A stretch of DNA of 64,000 nt from Stercorarius parasiticus (Eukaryota; Chordata; Aves; Charadriiformes; Stercorariidae). The notes beneath the pieces were generated by a model that searched no databases, was not told the DNA's origin, and saw nothing but the letters and a program-made list of their open reading frames with translations. Shown here piece after piece: positions 1 through 13,972 of this stretch (the first letter of the stretch is position 1; each line of letters starts with the position of its first letter). The translations under genes and the position numbers were made by a program. The stretch spans positions 1,753,379 through 1,817,378 of the forward strand of contig VWZL01006771.1 of NCBI GenBank assembly GCA_013396915.1, given 5' to 3'.

Positions 1-3000
1 GGTTTCAATACTAACATAGGAAAGCTACTATAATAAAATGAACATACCTCAAGTAGTAAAACTGAGATTCTTTACATTGTATAGGAACTTTTATTTCATT
101 GCAACCTTTGTTACTTCTATACCTCTTACCTTCTTTTTAAGGCCTAAAGAAAGGCCCAGTTTACTGACCAGTTCAAACCTTGAATAAAGAGCAGCTCACA
201 TACGTGGGATCCTGGTATGCCCTGAAGGACATATTTCCTAACATACATTTGTAGATATCATATGTGGGAGACAAGGAAAATGACTAGCAGCACACAGGCT
301 GTTTTTTGTAAAATCAGGCTAAACTAGCATAAAGCAGGTCTTCATAAAATGCTGCACATGCTCACAGCACTGTAAGAAGAGTCACTGCTTTTCTTACAGT
401 CACACCCATACATACACTGTTGAACTTAACTAAAGCCCAAACTACACAGAAGGATCTCGCATCCAACCTTTCAGCTGTTCTAGAATTAAAACATGAAATT
501 AAAAATACTTTATGCTTGTTTAAGTTTTACCACTGACCATAAATGTACCCATGTTTCTCATTTAAATAATACAAAAGATGCTGCTTTGCATAGATTTAAA
601 AAAAATGTATTACATAAAAAATACATATAAGACTGTAGTTGAGGAAGTTGTCCCTCTGTTTTCCTTCTCATTACAGAATTCACTGGAACAGTATTTAGAA
701 AATTAATGACCCTCCAATTTTTGCTTGCCACCTAGCAAAAATCTGATCAGCTTGAAGTTGTGGGAGCTGTGGATTCAGAATCCATCCCTCCACAGCCCTG
801 CAATACCAGCAGAGTATTCTCACCTGGACGTTGCCCTGAACTTCTATGGCAAACAACGTCTTTGGCAATGCAAAATAACGCTGTATTTGCAAAAGAAAAG
901 TCCTGCCTAAAAGAGCTCCAGAGCTCTGATAAACTGACCCAGCAGCCCAGAAGCCAGTCATGCAATTCAGAACTGAAGGATGCCGAGACATTACAAAGCA
1001 CAACAGTTTAACTTTCTCCATGTGTATCTTTCACTTCAAAATCTATTAAATATGCTTCACTCATACTGGCAGTGAGGCTTGTCAAGAACTGCATTACTCT
1101 TCAGCAATTTGACTCACCAGTACAAAAACTAGATAAAATTTGCCTAAGTGCTGCTATTTTTGCAAAGATGGAACAAGCACGCTGCAATACAAAATTACCC
1201 AGAAACCTCCTACTTAGCAGCAACTTGCCATAACAAAATCCTCCGGAATAGGCATCATAAGCAGCTGCTCTAGAAAAATAACAGAACAGTAGTCTACTAG
1301 TAAGTCAGGGACCTGGGAAATGCTACTTCTATTCTGACACTCAGCTTTTGCAACCCCAACTCGAGGAAAGTTGTTCAGCCTAGAAATTAAAAACTGGGTG
1401 CCATTTAACTTCCAGAAGCATCCTGACTTAATCACCTGAGGAACAACACACAGAACAAAAATCCCTTGCTTTACCACTAGCGATTACACAATTTCCTTCC
1501 AAACATCTGGAAATGCATTGGCTTGGGTTTCTGTCCTATCCGGATGCAGAATCTACCCTAAACACAGCATACCAGGTCTGCTAGAGTGAATCATGCAGCT
1601 TTCCTTTGCTTGTCTGTTACCTCTCTCTAAACAAAAACCTTTAAGCCTTCAGTCCTCTACCACAGATTCATCTAGTGAGGCCCAATTTCAGATTTATTTT
1701 CAAGTACTAGTATACTAGCACTATATATCACAACTCACGCTTCAATATAGAGATTAAGTCAATTCTGTAACAAAACTGCTTTATTCTCACTGCAGTTAAA
1801 GAAGATCATGTAATTTTTCCTGAATCATTGTGTTCACACTTCTTTTCTGCCTTCCATCTGGAAAAGGATTGTAAGTTTTCAGTGATCAGTTTGAACTGGG
1901 ACCGGACAGTTAAAAAAAAAAAAAGAAAAAAGAAAAAGTAGAAGTTGCAGGAACCTTAATGGTTCCCACTTTCTGAAGGATCCACATGCAGAACCTCTGA
2001 CAAGATTGACATCCTGACACAGAAACAAACATATTTTTCACACCTAGTTAATATTTTTCTCTAGAATTTTGTTAAAGTTCTAGACCATGTCTAAAACATG
2101 ATTGCTGCTTCCCAGGGTGGGAGATTTCCAACAAGTAACTTCAGTAGTGTGGCACAATATGTCAAATTTGACAGGAAGTGTTCCTAAGACTCAAACAAGT
2201 TATTGCAACAAGAAATAGAGCCTTTAGAACTTAATTTCGCTAAATAGAAAGATTAGTCTTCCCTTAATCTTTTCTCTACAAGAAAAAACAATCATCATGA
2301 TAAATACATAGACTGAGGAAATTAAGTTATGCTTATCACAATTCGATGGCTAGTGTTTTTATTTTAATTTTAAAAGTCTTTTCATTACAGTAATAAAAAA
2401 TCCTTTATATTTCATATCAAGGGATTTTTATTTAAAAGCACTCATTAAATCACTGGATATACTAGCAATGCAAGGACTAAAACCATCATTATGTTCAGCA
2501 TGCAAGTCCACCAAGACTTAACAAGTCACCTGTACATACATTTTCCTGACACCTGAGTCACATCTGCTGCCTGGCAGACCTGCAAAAAGCCAGCCCCTCG
2601 ATTACACGCTTGAAGTTCATATCCACCATTCAGAACCCATCGAGAATAAAGACCCACTGAAAGATAGCAATCTTCAAGTTTACAGGGACTGGAAGACCCT
2701 GAACAAAAACATTTCAAGATATTTTTCCTCTAAGCATTTACCATTCTTCTAAATTGTCGGCTGGAACAGAAGTGATATTGAGCACTTCTTGAAGTGAGGC
2801 AACATAAGAACTTAGGTTTAACGTTTTGATCACTTACTGCCCACATTTACAGTAGTGCTGTTATCTACACTACTTTATTCAGACCAGAATTCATTATCAA
2901 CTGTTATGACAGCAGGATGCCCTTTTCCAATCTCACCTTCAGTGGGCATTCACAGCAATAACAATTATATTTTAAATGCTGATGTCCAATGAAAAGCCAG

Positions 3001-4433
3001 AACAAGCAGAGTTAAAAAAAATAATCAAAAACTGAATCGCATAACATCCTACAGAAGCAAACTATCAAGAACTGGATTTATACTGATTAAAGTCTTGCTG
3101 TCACACCAAGTTACAGACACCTAGTGCAACCACTGTTTACAAAATAGCATTTTGTGATAGCCCAGGTTAGTACATCTCCAGATTCCCACAAGCATTGCTA
3201 TCATTATGAAAGCAGAGATACAGACTTTAAACATTTAAACTGCTGAAAAGGCATAGCATGAACCATAGCTGTAAGGATGCACTGAATTTCACCACTTGAA
3301 AAATCTTGTACAGTACTACTTTTTGACACATCAACTTCACCCTTTTATTCTCAAAAGTAATTTCATTCCTTCTCCCCCTTTCCCACATAAAGTCTTAATA
3401 GCTTGAAATTCAAGCTTTTGGGTTTTAAAAATTTTATAAAGGCATTAGCACCTTATTTCCAATTTGTCACATTTCAAAAACATGACATCCTTTGTATTTT
3501 TAAGCCTGTATAACAAATTCCTTTTCAGTTCCCTTGAGAATCCAGGCATGTTCCCACTCCACTGCATGCCAGAGTGTCTAGCTCTCTCTAGGGTCAACAG
3601 AAGAAAAATTTTCCTCTGGATTGCTAAATATTAGCTTTCAAAATAGCTTATACAACCAGTGTCAGAGCACAACTTACTATCCTTTGAATTGTCTATGGCT
3701 ATGAAAAGAAGTGCTGGGCTCTGCACCAAACTGTCAGCCATCCTTGTTGCTGCTGTCTAGACTAAAACATGGAAGGTTTCTTCTCCTTTCACTCCACTGA
3801 CCCACGCTACCCTCTTTACTAACCCCTGTAGTCAGGAGCTCTGATTCACTAGAACTAAGGTTCCTTCACCAGGGAGATCTTATTCCTGTTAATACTTGCG
3901 AGATTACATAGCTTATCTCTATGGGAACCATGCATGTGTTCTGTGTAGACTAAAATGGACATAAATTGTCAGGGTAAGTGTTAAAGAAGTTCTGACCAAC
4001 TTCTGCAGGACTGCCTGTCCCCTTCCTCAGGCAGATTAACTGTCCTTTCCTGTCTTTAACTGGCTTAGCAGCAGCTAATTACTGAAGAGTAAAATGATCT
4101 CCTATGACCCCATGTGCACATTTTAGCATGAAACACTTCCATCTACTGAACCCCGAATTTTATAGGTGAACCTTTTTTTTTTCTTTTTAAGTGTAATCTA
4201 TAATCACAATACATTTGAAACAAATCTATGTGAACTCCAACAAGACAAACATCATTCACTATTTTTTTTATTGGTTTGGGGGTGAGCAAATTGCAAATTT
4301 GTGTTTGAAAATATAAAAGAGCAAAAAGGGAGAACCTGATTTTTTTTTGTGCTATTCAAGCTAAAACACAGAATCAGAGCATGCAAATTCACACTGGGTT
4401 AACCTGCATCCTAAGAAGCCAAAGTCTGTAGCA

Positions 4434-4477
4434 TATGCTCATTATTTAGTTCATTATGTGCTTATTATTTAGTTCTT
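4434..4477. repeat. imperfect ~22-bp tandem duplication
   Basis: Two adjacent copies of a unit containing TTATTTAGTT lie side by side with a few mismatches. This is a simple local duplication inside ESYT2 intron 1, with no sign of function. Confidence 0.5.
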
Positions 4478-7400
4478 ACACTAAAAGACAATATACGCAT
4501 ACTCCTGTTTCGACTGATTCTGACTCCTGACACCAGCAAAGGTGCGTAACTTCTACATACTGCACTGCAACCAGTACTATCCAGCCAGAGTTTATTCTTA
4601 GTATTAAAACATTTTTTAAACACAATCAGAAATCATTCACAGTATAACAGGCATTTTAAAATCCCCCTGTATCATTTCTAACTGAAACACTAGAAACTTC
4701 CTATATAAAAACCAGAAAGTAAAAAGAGCATAGACAGACTGTCTGGCAGTTTTGTTGAACCTGTAAATATTCAGCGATAAACTCTCTCTGAAACTATAAA
4801 ACTCTGCTGAGGAAAGCAACAGAAAGCAGAACCTTCTAATAATGTGAAACCAAAAAGAATGGTAATGTTTAGTTTGGGTCTCAGTTAATACAGTGGTAAC
4901 AAATGGCGGGGAGGAAAGCCCTAGTTAACCTGAGAGCATCAGGTATCAGATGACAAACAGCTTACATGTGTAACTCTTTCATGCATTTAACCAGATTCTT
5001 ATACCAGGCTCTTACACAAAGCTCAATATTCCTAAAAATCGGGTGCACACTAAAGTTTCTAAGATTCATGACCTTTGTTCTCCACCCTCTCTAAACCAAT
5101 TTTGACTCCCTAACGGACTGTATTTCAGCACAGAATACAGTATGATGTTATTTGTTAGAAAAAGATACTCAAAATATATCACACATTTCATTGGCAACAT
5201 ATCATATAGAAACTTCTGCACTAGAAATCAAAGGTCCAGCTAACACAGCAACCAGAATTGATGTCTAAGGAAAAAGAAAAAACATAGTACTATGGAGTTA
5301 TCCTTCCCTGAATATCCTCTCAGCTTCTGCAAAGGCTGGCTGTAACCCTAGCAGCTCTTGTCATCCTCCTTCACCCCTTCTATCCCCCCCAAAAAACCCA
5401 AAAAACAACAAAAAAAAGAGATTTATTCCATTTTACTAATTCCCTTGTATCAGATAAATTTACTTGAGGCAAAACTGATGGTCTAGATTTTTTAGGGCAG
5501 CCTTTATCCTCTCACAGGCAGGATCATGCTGAAAATACAAGACCAACGAAATACATAACTGGAAAACACTGACCACTGAATTCCAATCCTGTGCAGTTGC
5601 AGGCATCATCATCCTATTTCTGTTTATAAACTCCACCTTAAAACCACGGAGTTTGCTACCACTCCTCAGTACAGACCAGGAAGGGCAGCTCTAGTGTGTT
5701 TTTGGTAGGCTGGGTTGCTAAGGAAAGACACTGAAACACTCCCAGTCAAACCAAATTTCTAAATTTAGGTTTGCTACATCATATGTTTGAGTTACAAGGT
5801 GGAACCAAAACCCAGACTGCCTCCCAACTAAATTAACTATTATCCTCATCCTTAAATATCAGTCTTACTATTTTGAGTCTATGCGTTAGCAACAAAAGAT
5901 ACATTAGAGGAAAAAAATCTTCATTAAATGACAGAAGATAATGTTCAACAAGTAAAAATCCACACCCAGAAATATCACCTGTTTTTGAAGTAGAAAAGGT
6001 ATTTTCATTACATATTGAAAAGGTTTAACAAGCATGTTTTCAATCTGCGCCCGCAGCTTGCAATTCCTGTATACATCCAATTCGTGGATCTGCTTCAATA
6101 GCCTATCTTTCAGCTGGAATATCCGTCCCATGACTGAGCTTATCACCTCTTATCCAAGAAGCTATTTTAGAAAAAGCAGAGTAAGTATACTTAAATCAAA
6201 CCTGCAGAAGGAAAGGATACTACTGAAACCGCATCCTCTGAGGAAAACATGTAGGCTTATGCTACTGTATTGACACATACAGCATCTGTGCAGTACAACA
6301 TCCAGCAAGCTTCAAATCTCCTGCAAGACTTTCTGTCAGCCACACACTCATCAACAGAAAAATACTGTGGGAAGGTCAGAAGCAGTAGGCTTTCATATAT
6401 ACATGCAAAGTTTGTTGGGTTTTTTTTATTCTGAAATTAGAAAAGTGGGTAAAATCCTGCTCCAAGTAAAGTCAGCCACCAAACTACTGTAAACTGAGTA
6501 GGCTCAGAGGAAGAATCCTTCAGCAGGTGGAGGTAACATACACAATTTTACCCTGGAATGTGGATACAGTGCTTAAGACAAATACAACATTAAAAATAGA
6601 TTGACGGCCCAGCACTGAGACTTAAAATTGACACTGACTAATTCAATTTTCATTAAAAATAGTAAAAAATTGAAATAAACAGAATTTCACACTTACAGAA
6701 GTTGCTGTTCTATACTACACACAGAAAAAGTAGGAGGACAAAGTGTGCTTGGAGTGCCTCTCTAACTGTACAATACTTTCTATCAGAAAGTGAGTTCAAT
6801 ACCAAAATACATCGTTCACAGCACTACAATATTTATCATCATCCACAAACAGATGAACACTGCCTGGCAGGCACATCTGAGTTTGCAACGTAACGAAATC
6901 CACACTTAGCAAAAAGGAAGATGAAGCTCCTCAAGCAGAATTGAAGCAAATGAGTAAATGAGTACCAAAGGGCACTCATTACCTTTTCTCCAACACACCA
7001 ATACGTGTTGCAATATTTTAGTTAAAACACACCTAGATATTTGACAGTCCTGTTTATCCTTTGACTTGTGTACGCAGCAACATTTGTTCAGTCACTTGTC
7101 CTTCCATGCAAGTCTTTACAAATCAACAAAGCCAAGGGAAAAATAAAAATACTGCTATAAGTAGGAAACCTGGAGTTTAAAACTAACATTTGACTTTTTT
7201 CTGTTTGTTTGTTAAATTAGTAACCAGGTTCTAAGAAGATGACGTCTTTTAAGAGATCAGTAGTAAATATAAAAATACAGATGACTAAATAGGAATAAAA
7301 AGCCCGGTTGTCAGCTTGCAATGCCCCACTTCACCCTACCAAAACTCCTGCAGTCCCTGGTTCCAGGAAACATCCCCTGAGATTCCAGCTTCCTGCAGAC

Positions 7401-7646
7401 ACAGACACTTTCTCTCATGTTATGACTGCAAACCACCACCGATACTGTGTTTCAAAACAGTTGTCTTACAATGATCTGCATCAAAACATTCTCCAGCCTC
7501 TGTTAAAGAGTTTTTCCATTCTAAAAAACAGGGACAGAAAGTGATCATAAACTCTAAAAGCCATAAATCCTCTTTCTAAACTAGGCTATTTTTAAAACAA
7601 TACTGGAAACTAAAGAATCTGCCTTCCCCTGATATTTGGGAAGTTT

Positions 7647-7678
7647 AATGTTTGGCAATTTCAATGTTTGGCAATGTA
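7647..7678. repeat. 16-bp tandem duplication
   Basis: The unit AATGTTTGGCAA plus four bases occurs twice in a row, spaced 16 bp apart. It is a minor local duplication in the ESYT2 intron. Confidence 0.55.
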
Positions 7679-10600
7679 TGTCTTAAATGATATTCCATTA
7701 ATTTCTCTGCTTTTTGTGTAAACTCTCTAAACATAAGTAAATAAGTGAAGAGTTCCTGTATTTTTTTGAAAGAATATACTGTATTTTTTACATAAGCAGT
7801 TACAAAACCAGCCCTTCAGCCGAAAGGAAACTGTAGAAAACCCACCGTCTTAAGTATGTACCAAAGATTTTCAATAGTACCATCAATTTACTTCCAGGTA
7901 GCATGCCCAATCAAGTGTGCATAGTTGCTGACCTGAACCACAAAAACTTGTTTCTATACACACAACACTGCTTATGCTCAGCAAGTGCGTGCATGAAGGC
8001 AGTTACTGCTCTTCAAACAAATAATGGGTAGCAAGCAGCTGAGTGATTAAGATTCAGTATTTTCTTGAACACAGAGGAGGAACGTTCCAGCATTAGATTG
8101 CTGGAATCGTTGGGTGTTTGAAAGCCAGGATGGAGAGGAAGCAAGAGTGAAGAACGATACATTTTTCCTGTTTTGCAGCACAGAGCTGCTACCTCTTCTC
8201 TCATATTACTGATTGTCATCATTGTTGAAGATAACCAAAGCATTCAGGGATCTCCTGAATATTCTTTACCCCAAACTCAACCATTACAAATGGTCTACAT
8301 TCTTCCACTTCCCAATTCAGCAGTAAAAATATCCATCATAAATCAATACTACTTTAATTAATGACAGCAGTCATAAGTCACTTCATAAACATACTGCCTA
8401 TAATTGAATCATAACATTAAGCACACAATAGACTCTTTAAAGAATGAGTTGCTTATAACTGATACTTAAGCTCACCATTTCTGCATTTAAATCCACACCT
8501 ACTGTCCCACTTTGGATATTTGCACAGTGTAATGCTGGAACAGAGATAATCCTACTAGATCCTGGTTGCAGTTTACAACAACAGGAAGACTCTTTTTACA
8601 GCTCAGCAATGCTTTTTACCTATATAAGGCTTCACAGCAATTTCAAATGTTGCCATTTTAAAGATTCAAATATTGGTGAACAGTGGGCAATTGCAATCAT
8701 TGAATTATTCTCTGATTTTCAAAATTTATCTTTCACATGTCCAAGAATAATCTAGTCACTCTACACCTGCTGTATCATTAATAGAGAAAAATAAGGACCT
8801 TTGGAGAGGCGTCTGACACCTTGAAACATTTCTCCTGTGATCAGATAGAGTCTTCCGGAGATGCCTGTATTACTTACAAAGAAAGTCTCAAGGGAATTTG
8901 CATTTATATGTCTGAATTTAGGTTGAGGAAATTCTAGCTCTAAGTGGAAACCAAACATCTTGTGCCTAGAAAGAAACTGAATATTAATTCTACGAGGGGA
9001 AAGAAATTTCTGTCAAATAAAGACAACTGCCTGAACTGCAAATCATCAACCACCTAGCTGATCAGCTCCCTAACATCTAGCTTCAAGAAATCTTGCCCAT
9101 GGCAATGCCAGAGTAACTATGCCACTTTATTTGATTGCTCCTAAGCAGAACCTTCCTTAGCCTGCACTTCTCTTGAAGGAGAAGTTAATGTTTGTGCACA
9201 TGCAGGGAGTAGTACATGTAGTCAAGTCACTGTTAGCTCCTAAACTCTCAGCAGATTTTACAACAGATGCTGCTGCACAGTGCTAATAATTTATTTTAGA
9301 AGTTCTACAACAGAATATTTACTACATGTATTAATTAAAATCTAACAGCTGTGGCGCACATCATTCCTTGCTAAATTTAGGCATGTAAAGAGTAGCAGTG
9401 AAGTTGTGACCTCATTACTCTAGGTTCTTATTATACAGAGAAAAGGGACCTCCTGCAAAAAATCAGCTCATCCCTTCCCGCTAACTAAAGACAGATGGCA
9501 GAAAGAGACATCTCTGAAATAAGGTGCCCAAGTTCAGTAGGATGGATCTACATTTCAGTTTGCTACAGCAAACTTCATTGAGTGCACTAGTTGGCAATAG
9601 ATTTTTTTTTTTTATGGCTTTTACTGTTGATTGTGTTGTTTTAGGCCTGAATCCCAGCTCAGTACAGCTAACAGATATTTTCAGCAGTCTATGATCTGTA
9701 CGCAGCTCTTAATCACATGTAATAGCTTTCTTGCAAAAGACATCACTTGAGTTTAGAAGAATGCAGTGATGACAGTTAAAATGAAATCAAACCCACCCCC
9801 CCCGAGTAAAATGCCACAGTTATTTTCAGATCTGCATAAATAGCAGTTAATTTGCAACTATATTCCATCCGAAAAATAGTATTTTCAGGAATTTGATAAA
9901 GGCTTTTCCATGTACAACTAGCTTCTGCGGAAAAAAAGCAAGGATTTTATTTCTTTTCAGTATCAAAAGGATGTTGAAATCTAGTCCACCATTCTCGCTG
10001 CTATATATGACTTGCTGCATGTGAGACAGTCCTGACTCTGTTCAATGTACTTGAAAAATTGTTAGGATATCAAGTAGTCAGCAAGCTTAACATTCATCTA
10101 TGACACTTTTTTTAAAAAAACTAAATAAATTGAAGACTTTTGTTTTAACTAAATAGGTGAAGATCTATTTGCCTATGGAAATGTCTGCAATTAAAAGTAA
10201 CTTGTAAATTAAAAGTAAACCATGTTGGAAAAATTTAAAACCGTCTTTGGGATATGTATTTCAGTGTCTCATACTCGGTGTTTTCTTTTATCCTCAGGAG
10301 CTCATAGTTACTTTCTGCTAAAATAGTGACATCTCAAATCCCACATCATTCACTAATCTGAGTTGCTCCAAATCAGAGGTTTTTCCATTTCACTTACTCA
10401 GCGGGAGATCGCAATGCAACAGCTTTACTTATACATTGCGTTCGTCACTAGAGTATGACAAACAGGAATGTTATTTCCATGTGTCTGGCAATGCAAACAA
10501 TCAGAGCAGCAGAAAGCAGAGCTGGAGTTCATCACTTTGATTGTTGGAAGAAGAAACTAGAACAAACGAAAACATGCAAAATGACCAGGGTGGACAAAAA

Positions 10601-13600
10601 GAAAAAACGTTTCCCCAAGGACACAAGTCTCAAGTAAATTTACTGACTCAAGCAAATGACCTGTAAGTTCTTGTAGGTTACACCTAAACTAGAAGACGAA
10701 GTGTTACACGGGAATCAAGAATCATAACTTTACAGTAGAGGAAATTCCAAAGTGATTTGTGAGAGCTTAAAGACCATTAATTTTAGGAACACTGATGAAC
10801 TAATCTCTTCTCTCTGGCAAATGGACACCTTTCTATTGTTTTTCAATAAATTGAAGCTTAAATGATATTCTACAGTTTTTTCAGCTCGCACTCTGAGGAC
10901 ACAGAAGTGAATCAATGTTATTACAGTCAAGGATAAATGCTTTAAAGCAACTGTAAGTAAAACACAATCACTTGCAACCCTTTAGCAGTTTCACTCCAAG
11001 CACAAATGCCTCCACCTCTTACTCTAAAAAAAGTTTTACAAAATATCTGCCAAATATTCTACATTCCAAATACCAAACTCACTTGAAGTGAAGATGAAAG
11101 TTAGGATGTCTTCAGCCAGAACAAACACAGACTGTCCCCCAGTATCCCATAGTTTTCCTATTACCCATTTCCCAGGTAAATGTTCAAACATCTTAAAAAA
11201 TTGTCAGTTAGGCCTTAATGGTCCTGCCTACACTTATCCCCAAATAAGAACTGCCAACTACAATTGCCTGCCACTCCTGTGTAATATCCAGAACAACACT
11301 GTGCTGACCCTCTCCCCAAACCCAACAGAGGTTTAAGCACCAGAAAAAAAAAAAAAAGAAAGAGGAAAAATATACCTACTTTCAGGTATATATACTTGTA
11401 CTTCCATTGACAGCTTTGTCAGAAGAACGGTGTTACTAGTACAGCAGACTTCCTTCCTAGCTGTGCCAGAAAACCAAAAAATTCAGTATAAAGGAAGCAG
11501 GTACACCAGTAACAACATGTGTGTGTTAGAACAAATCACTTAACCCTAAATTGTTTTAAAAGAACATGAGTAGCTCCTCATTTCTCATATAGCAAAATTA
11601 AAGTTTGTATTCTTATATAAGAAACTGATTTGTAAAAAAAAGCGATTTCCAAATGAAACCTACTTTCAGGCTGTCACTGTGGCTCTGTGTGTAATGGATT
11701 AATCTAATGAACCAAAAAGTTTAAAAAAGCCCCAAACGTCATTGGGGTTTTTTTTGGTAAATCAAAGCGAACAGATTGATAACATTTTTGTTATTCACTT
11801 TGGGAATTCACACATGGGAGGAAACTTCAGAGTATAATTGCAAAACTTTCAAAGCACAAAGGAACTGAAAAAAAAAAAAAATCAATTGTTGGCAAATACG
11901 TTTTCTGTTATCATACATCTATGTTAAGACCTGAAAGCAACACAAGCACTTATACACAACTTTTTAAAAGATTTATACATAGCCAAATTTAGTAGAAAAT
12001 TAATTCTCATAATAAAGACTTACATGAACAAGCTAGAAATAAGAAAACTGATTTTATCACAGGAACATGGACAGTTTAGGCACATTCACATCAACACAGT
12101 ACTCATACCTAACACACCCTAAAAAGCAAAAAAAAAAAAAGCACCAACCACTTTCAAAAGCCCAAATATTTTCCCTAAAATATAAACCAAAATAAAGACT
12201 ACCACAAACAAATAGAGAACGAGAAATTACTACAATTTAAACTAATATATCAATCACCATTGAATATTCTTATAACACATACAAGTCAAATGACTGAACA
12301 CTGGGTTTTTTTGTTCTCCCCATGAAACACTCTCTTATTTCCTGGCTGCTATTTGACATTTAACTGGCAGAGGGTGGGTGGATGGAAAAGCATTCTTTTT
12401 CTAGTTCAAGTATTTTAGGAGAAAGTCATTGGGTAAGAAACACAGCATTTCAAAATATGAATTTAGTCTGTATCATAAAATTGATTACTAGACTAAGACA
12501 ACTTCCTAGCCACACATACAAGAGAATTTAACATTGTAGTTCAACAATTAACAAGATGAATCAACAGACTGGGGGAGGAGGGAAGAGACTTGCCTCAACA
12601 CGTTACAATTTTTCAAAATTCTGGACCAGCAAGCTTACTGTACTAGGAAATATTAACAAATTAAGAAAAGACATTTCCTTATTTGAAGTATCATACATTC
12701 ATTACATTAACAGTCTGCTTGAAACATACAGACAGATCCAACTTGCTTAATAATGCTTAAATACAAAGCAAACTATGAGCTTCCTGAGCTGATAAGTTCC
12801 ATTTTGATTTGCCCACACAATGTTTTCCTCCCCACAATCTTTTTTTTTTTTTTAGTACACTATGTTAAAAATGAACACTCGCAAACTCTAAAACCAGAAG
12901 TGTGGATCATAACACTGCAGAACTAATTCAAATCGGAACAATTAAGGCTTTATAGCTACCTTCATGCTTCAACATATCTTGTGGTTACTTAAAATTAAAT
13001 AGGAAGACAGCGTTTTTAGAGATCCACCTTCCTCCTTCCCACCCACCTTTTAAGGTATGCAGTGATGGAATACAAGACAATGGATTGTCAATATATTTAA
13101 TTTCGCATTCGGTGTTATATCTTTCAAAATCTTCCCGAAAGAAACTATTTCAGTCAGTTTGGATAATTCATGTGAGCCAGTATCTAACCGAAGGAATGCA
13201 AACAAAGGTTATGAAAAAAACAACGCTAGAGTCTGTGCTCAATTGAAGTCTTCATTAAAACAGAAACAAAAAGGTATGCAATTTACATCGCAAATACAAA
13301 TCTCTTAGGTGAAAGCGCTTGCAATTGAACTAATGTAAACTTGACCCATGCTGCCATATGATAAGGACAGCCAAATGACAATGTAATGCTTGTCTGTCAT
13401 ATGACAGTTATTTTCAGCCAAGTAAAACTAGTTTCGTATTTCTAGTAACAACTTCATGGTACTTCATTCTAGACTGCTTCAGCTGAAAACCATTAGCCTA
13501 TTTCAAATTTTCAACTCCTAAGGAGAATTTTGTAGTCACCTCAGGGTGTAGCAGACAAAGCTTTGTGCAATGACTCATTATATGGCAACATTCATCTTCC

Positions 13601-13894
13601 GAAGGTTATTTATATAACAGGAGTTCCATTTGAAAAATTGTATGTTTTAGCAATTTGCTGACCAGAATTTTAGTATTACCTATTTAGTTGACAGGCTTCT
13701 GAATGACTTAAAAAATGTCACTACTTCTCACAAAACACCTCTCTAAAGATAGCCATCAATCTTTTTTTTTTTTTCTAGTATACTTAATAGTTAAGCAAAT
13801 ACCGGTATTTTATGCAGAAAAAGTTTCTTACGATATGCAAGCCACAAAAGGAGACTGAAAGCTAAATTAAATGACAGCTTAAAACAAAAACAGA

Positions 13895-13972
13895 AACAAC
13901 AGAATAATTCAGGTTGAAAAGGACCTCTGGACCACGCACTAAAAACAGAGCCAACTTTTAAGTTGGATCAAA
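13895..13972 (-). mobile_element. CR1 LINE 3'-end remnant
   Basis: The plus strand resembles the reverse complement of an avian CR1 3' end: an AGAAT-A-ATTCAGGTTG block, then GACCTCTGG, then a block like the CR1 segment GCCAACTT-AAGTTGGATCA. It is a short, decayed, 5'-truncated fragment on the minus strand, as most CR1 copies are. Identification is by recall of the CR1 consensus, not by alignment. Confidence 0.55.

Noticed and set aside
695..1021. overlapping open frames on both strands, up to 108 codons
   Set aside because: No family resemblance, and frames open on both strands at once suggest composition rather than coding.
2526..2717. 63-codon minus-strand frame considered as an ESYT2 exon
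   Set aside because: It does not resemble any part of the SMP or C2 domains as I recall them and lacks convincing matching splice phases.
11728..11757. hairpin with a T run resembling a bacterial terminator
   Set aside because: The context is a vertebrate intron and the stem has a bulge, so it is most likely chance pairing of A-rich and T-rich runs.
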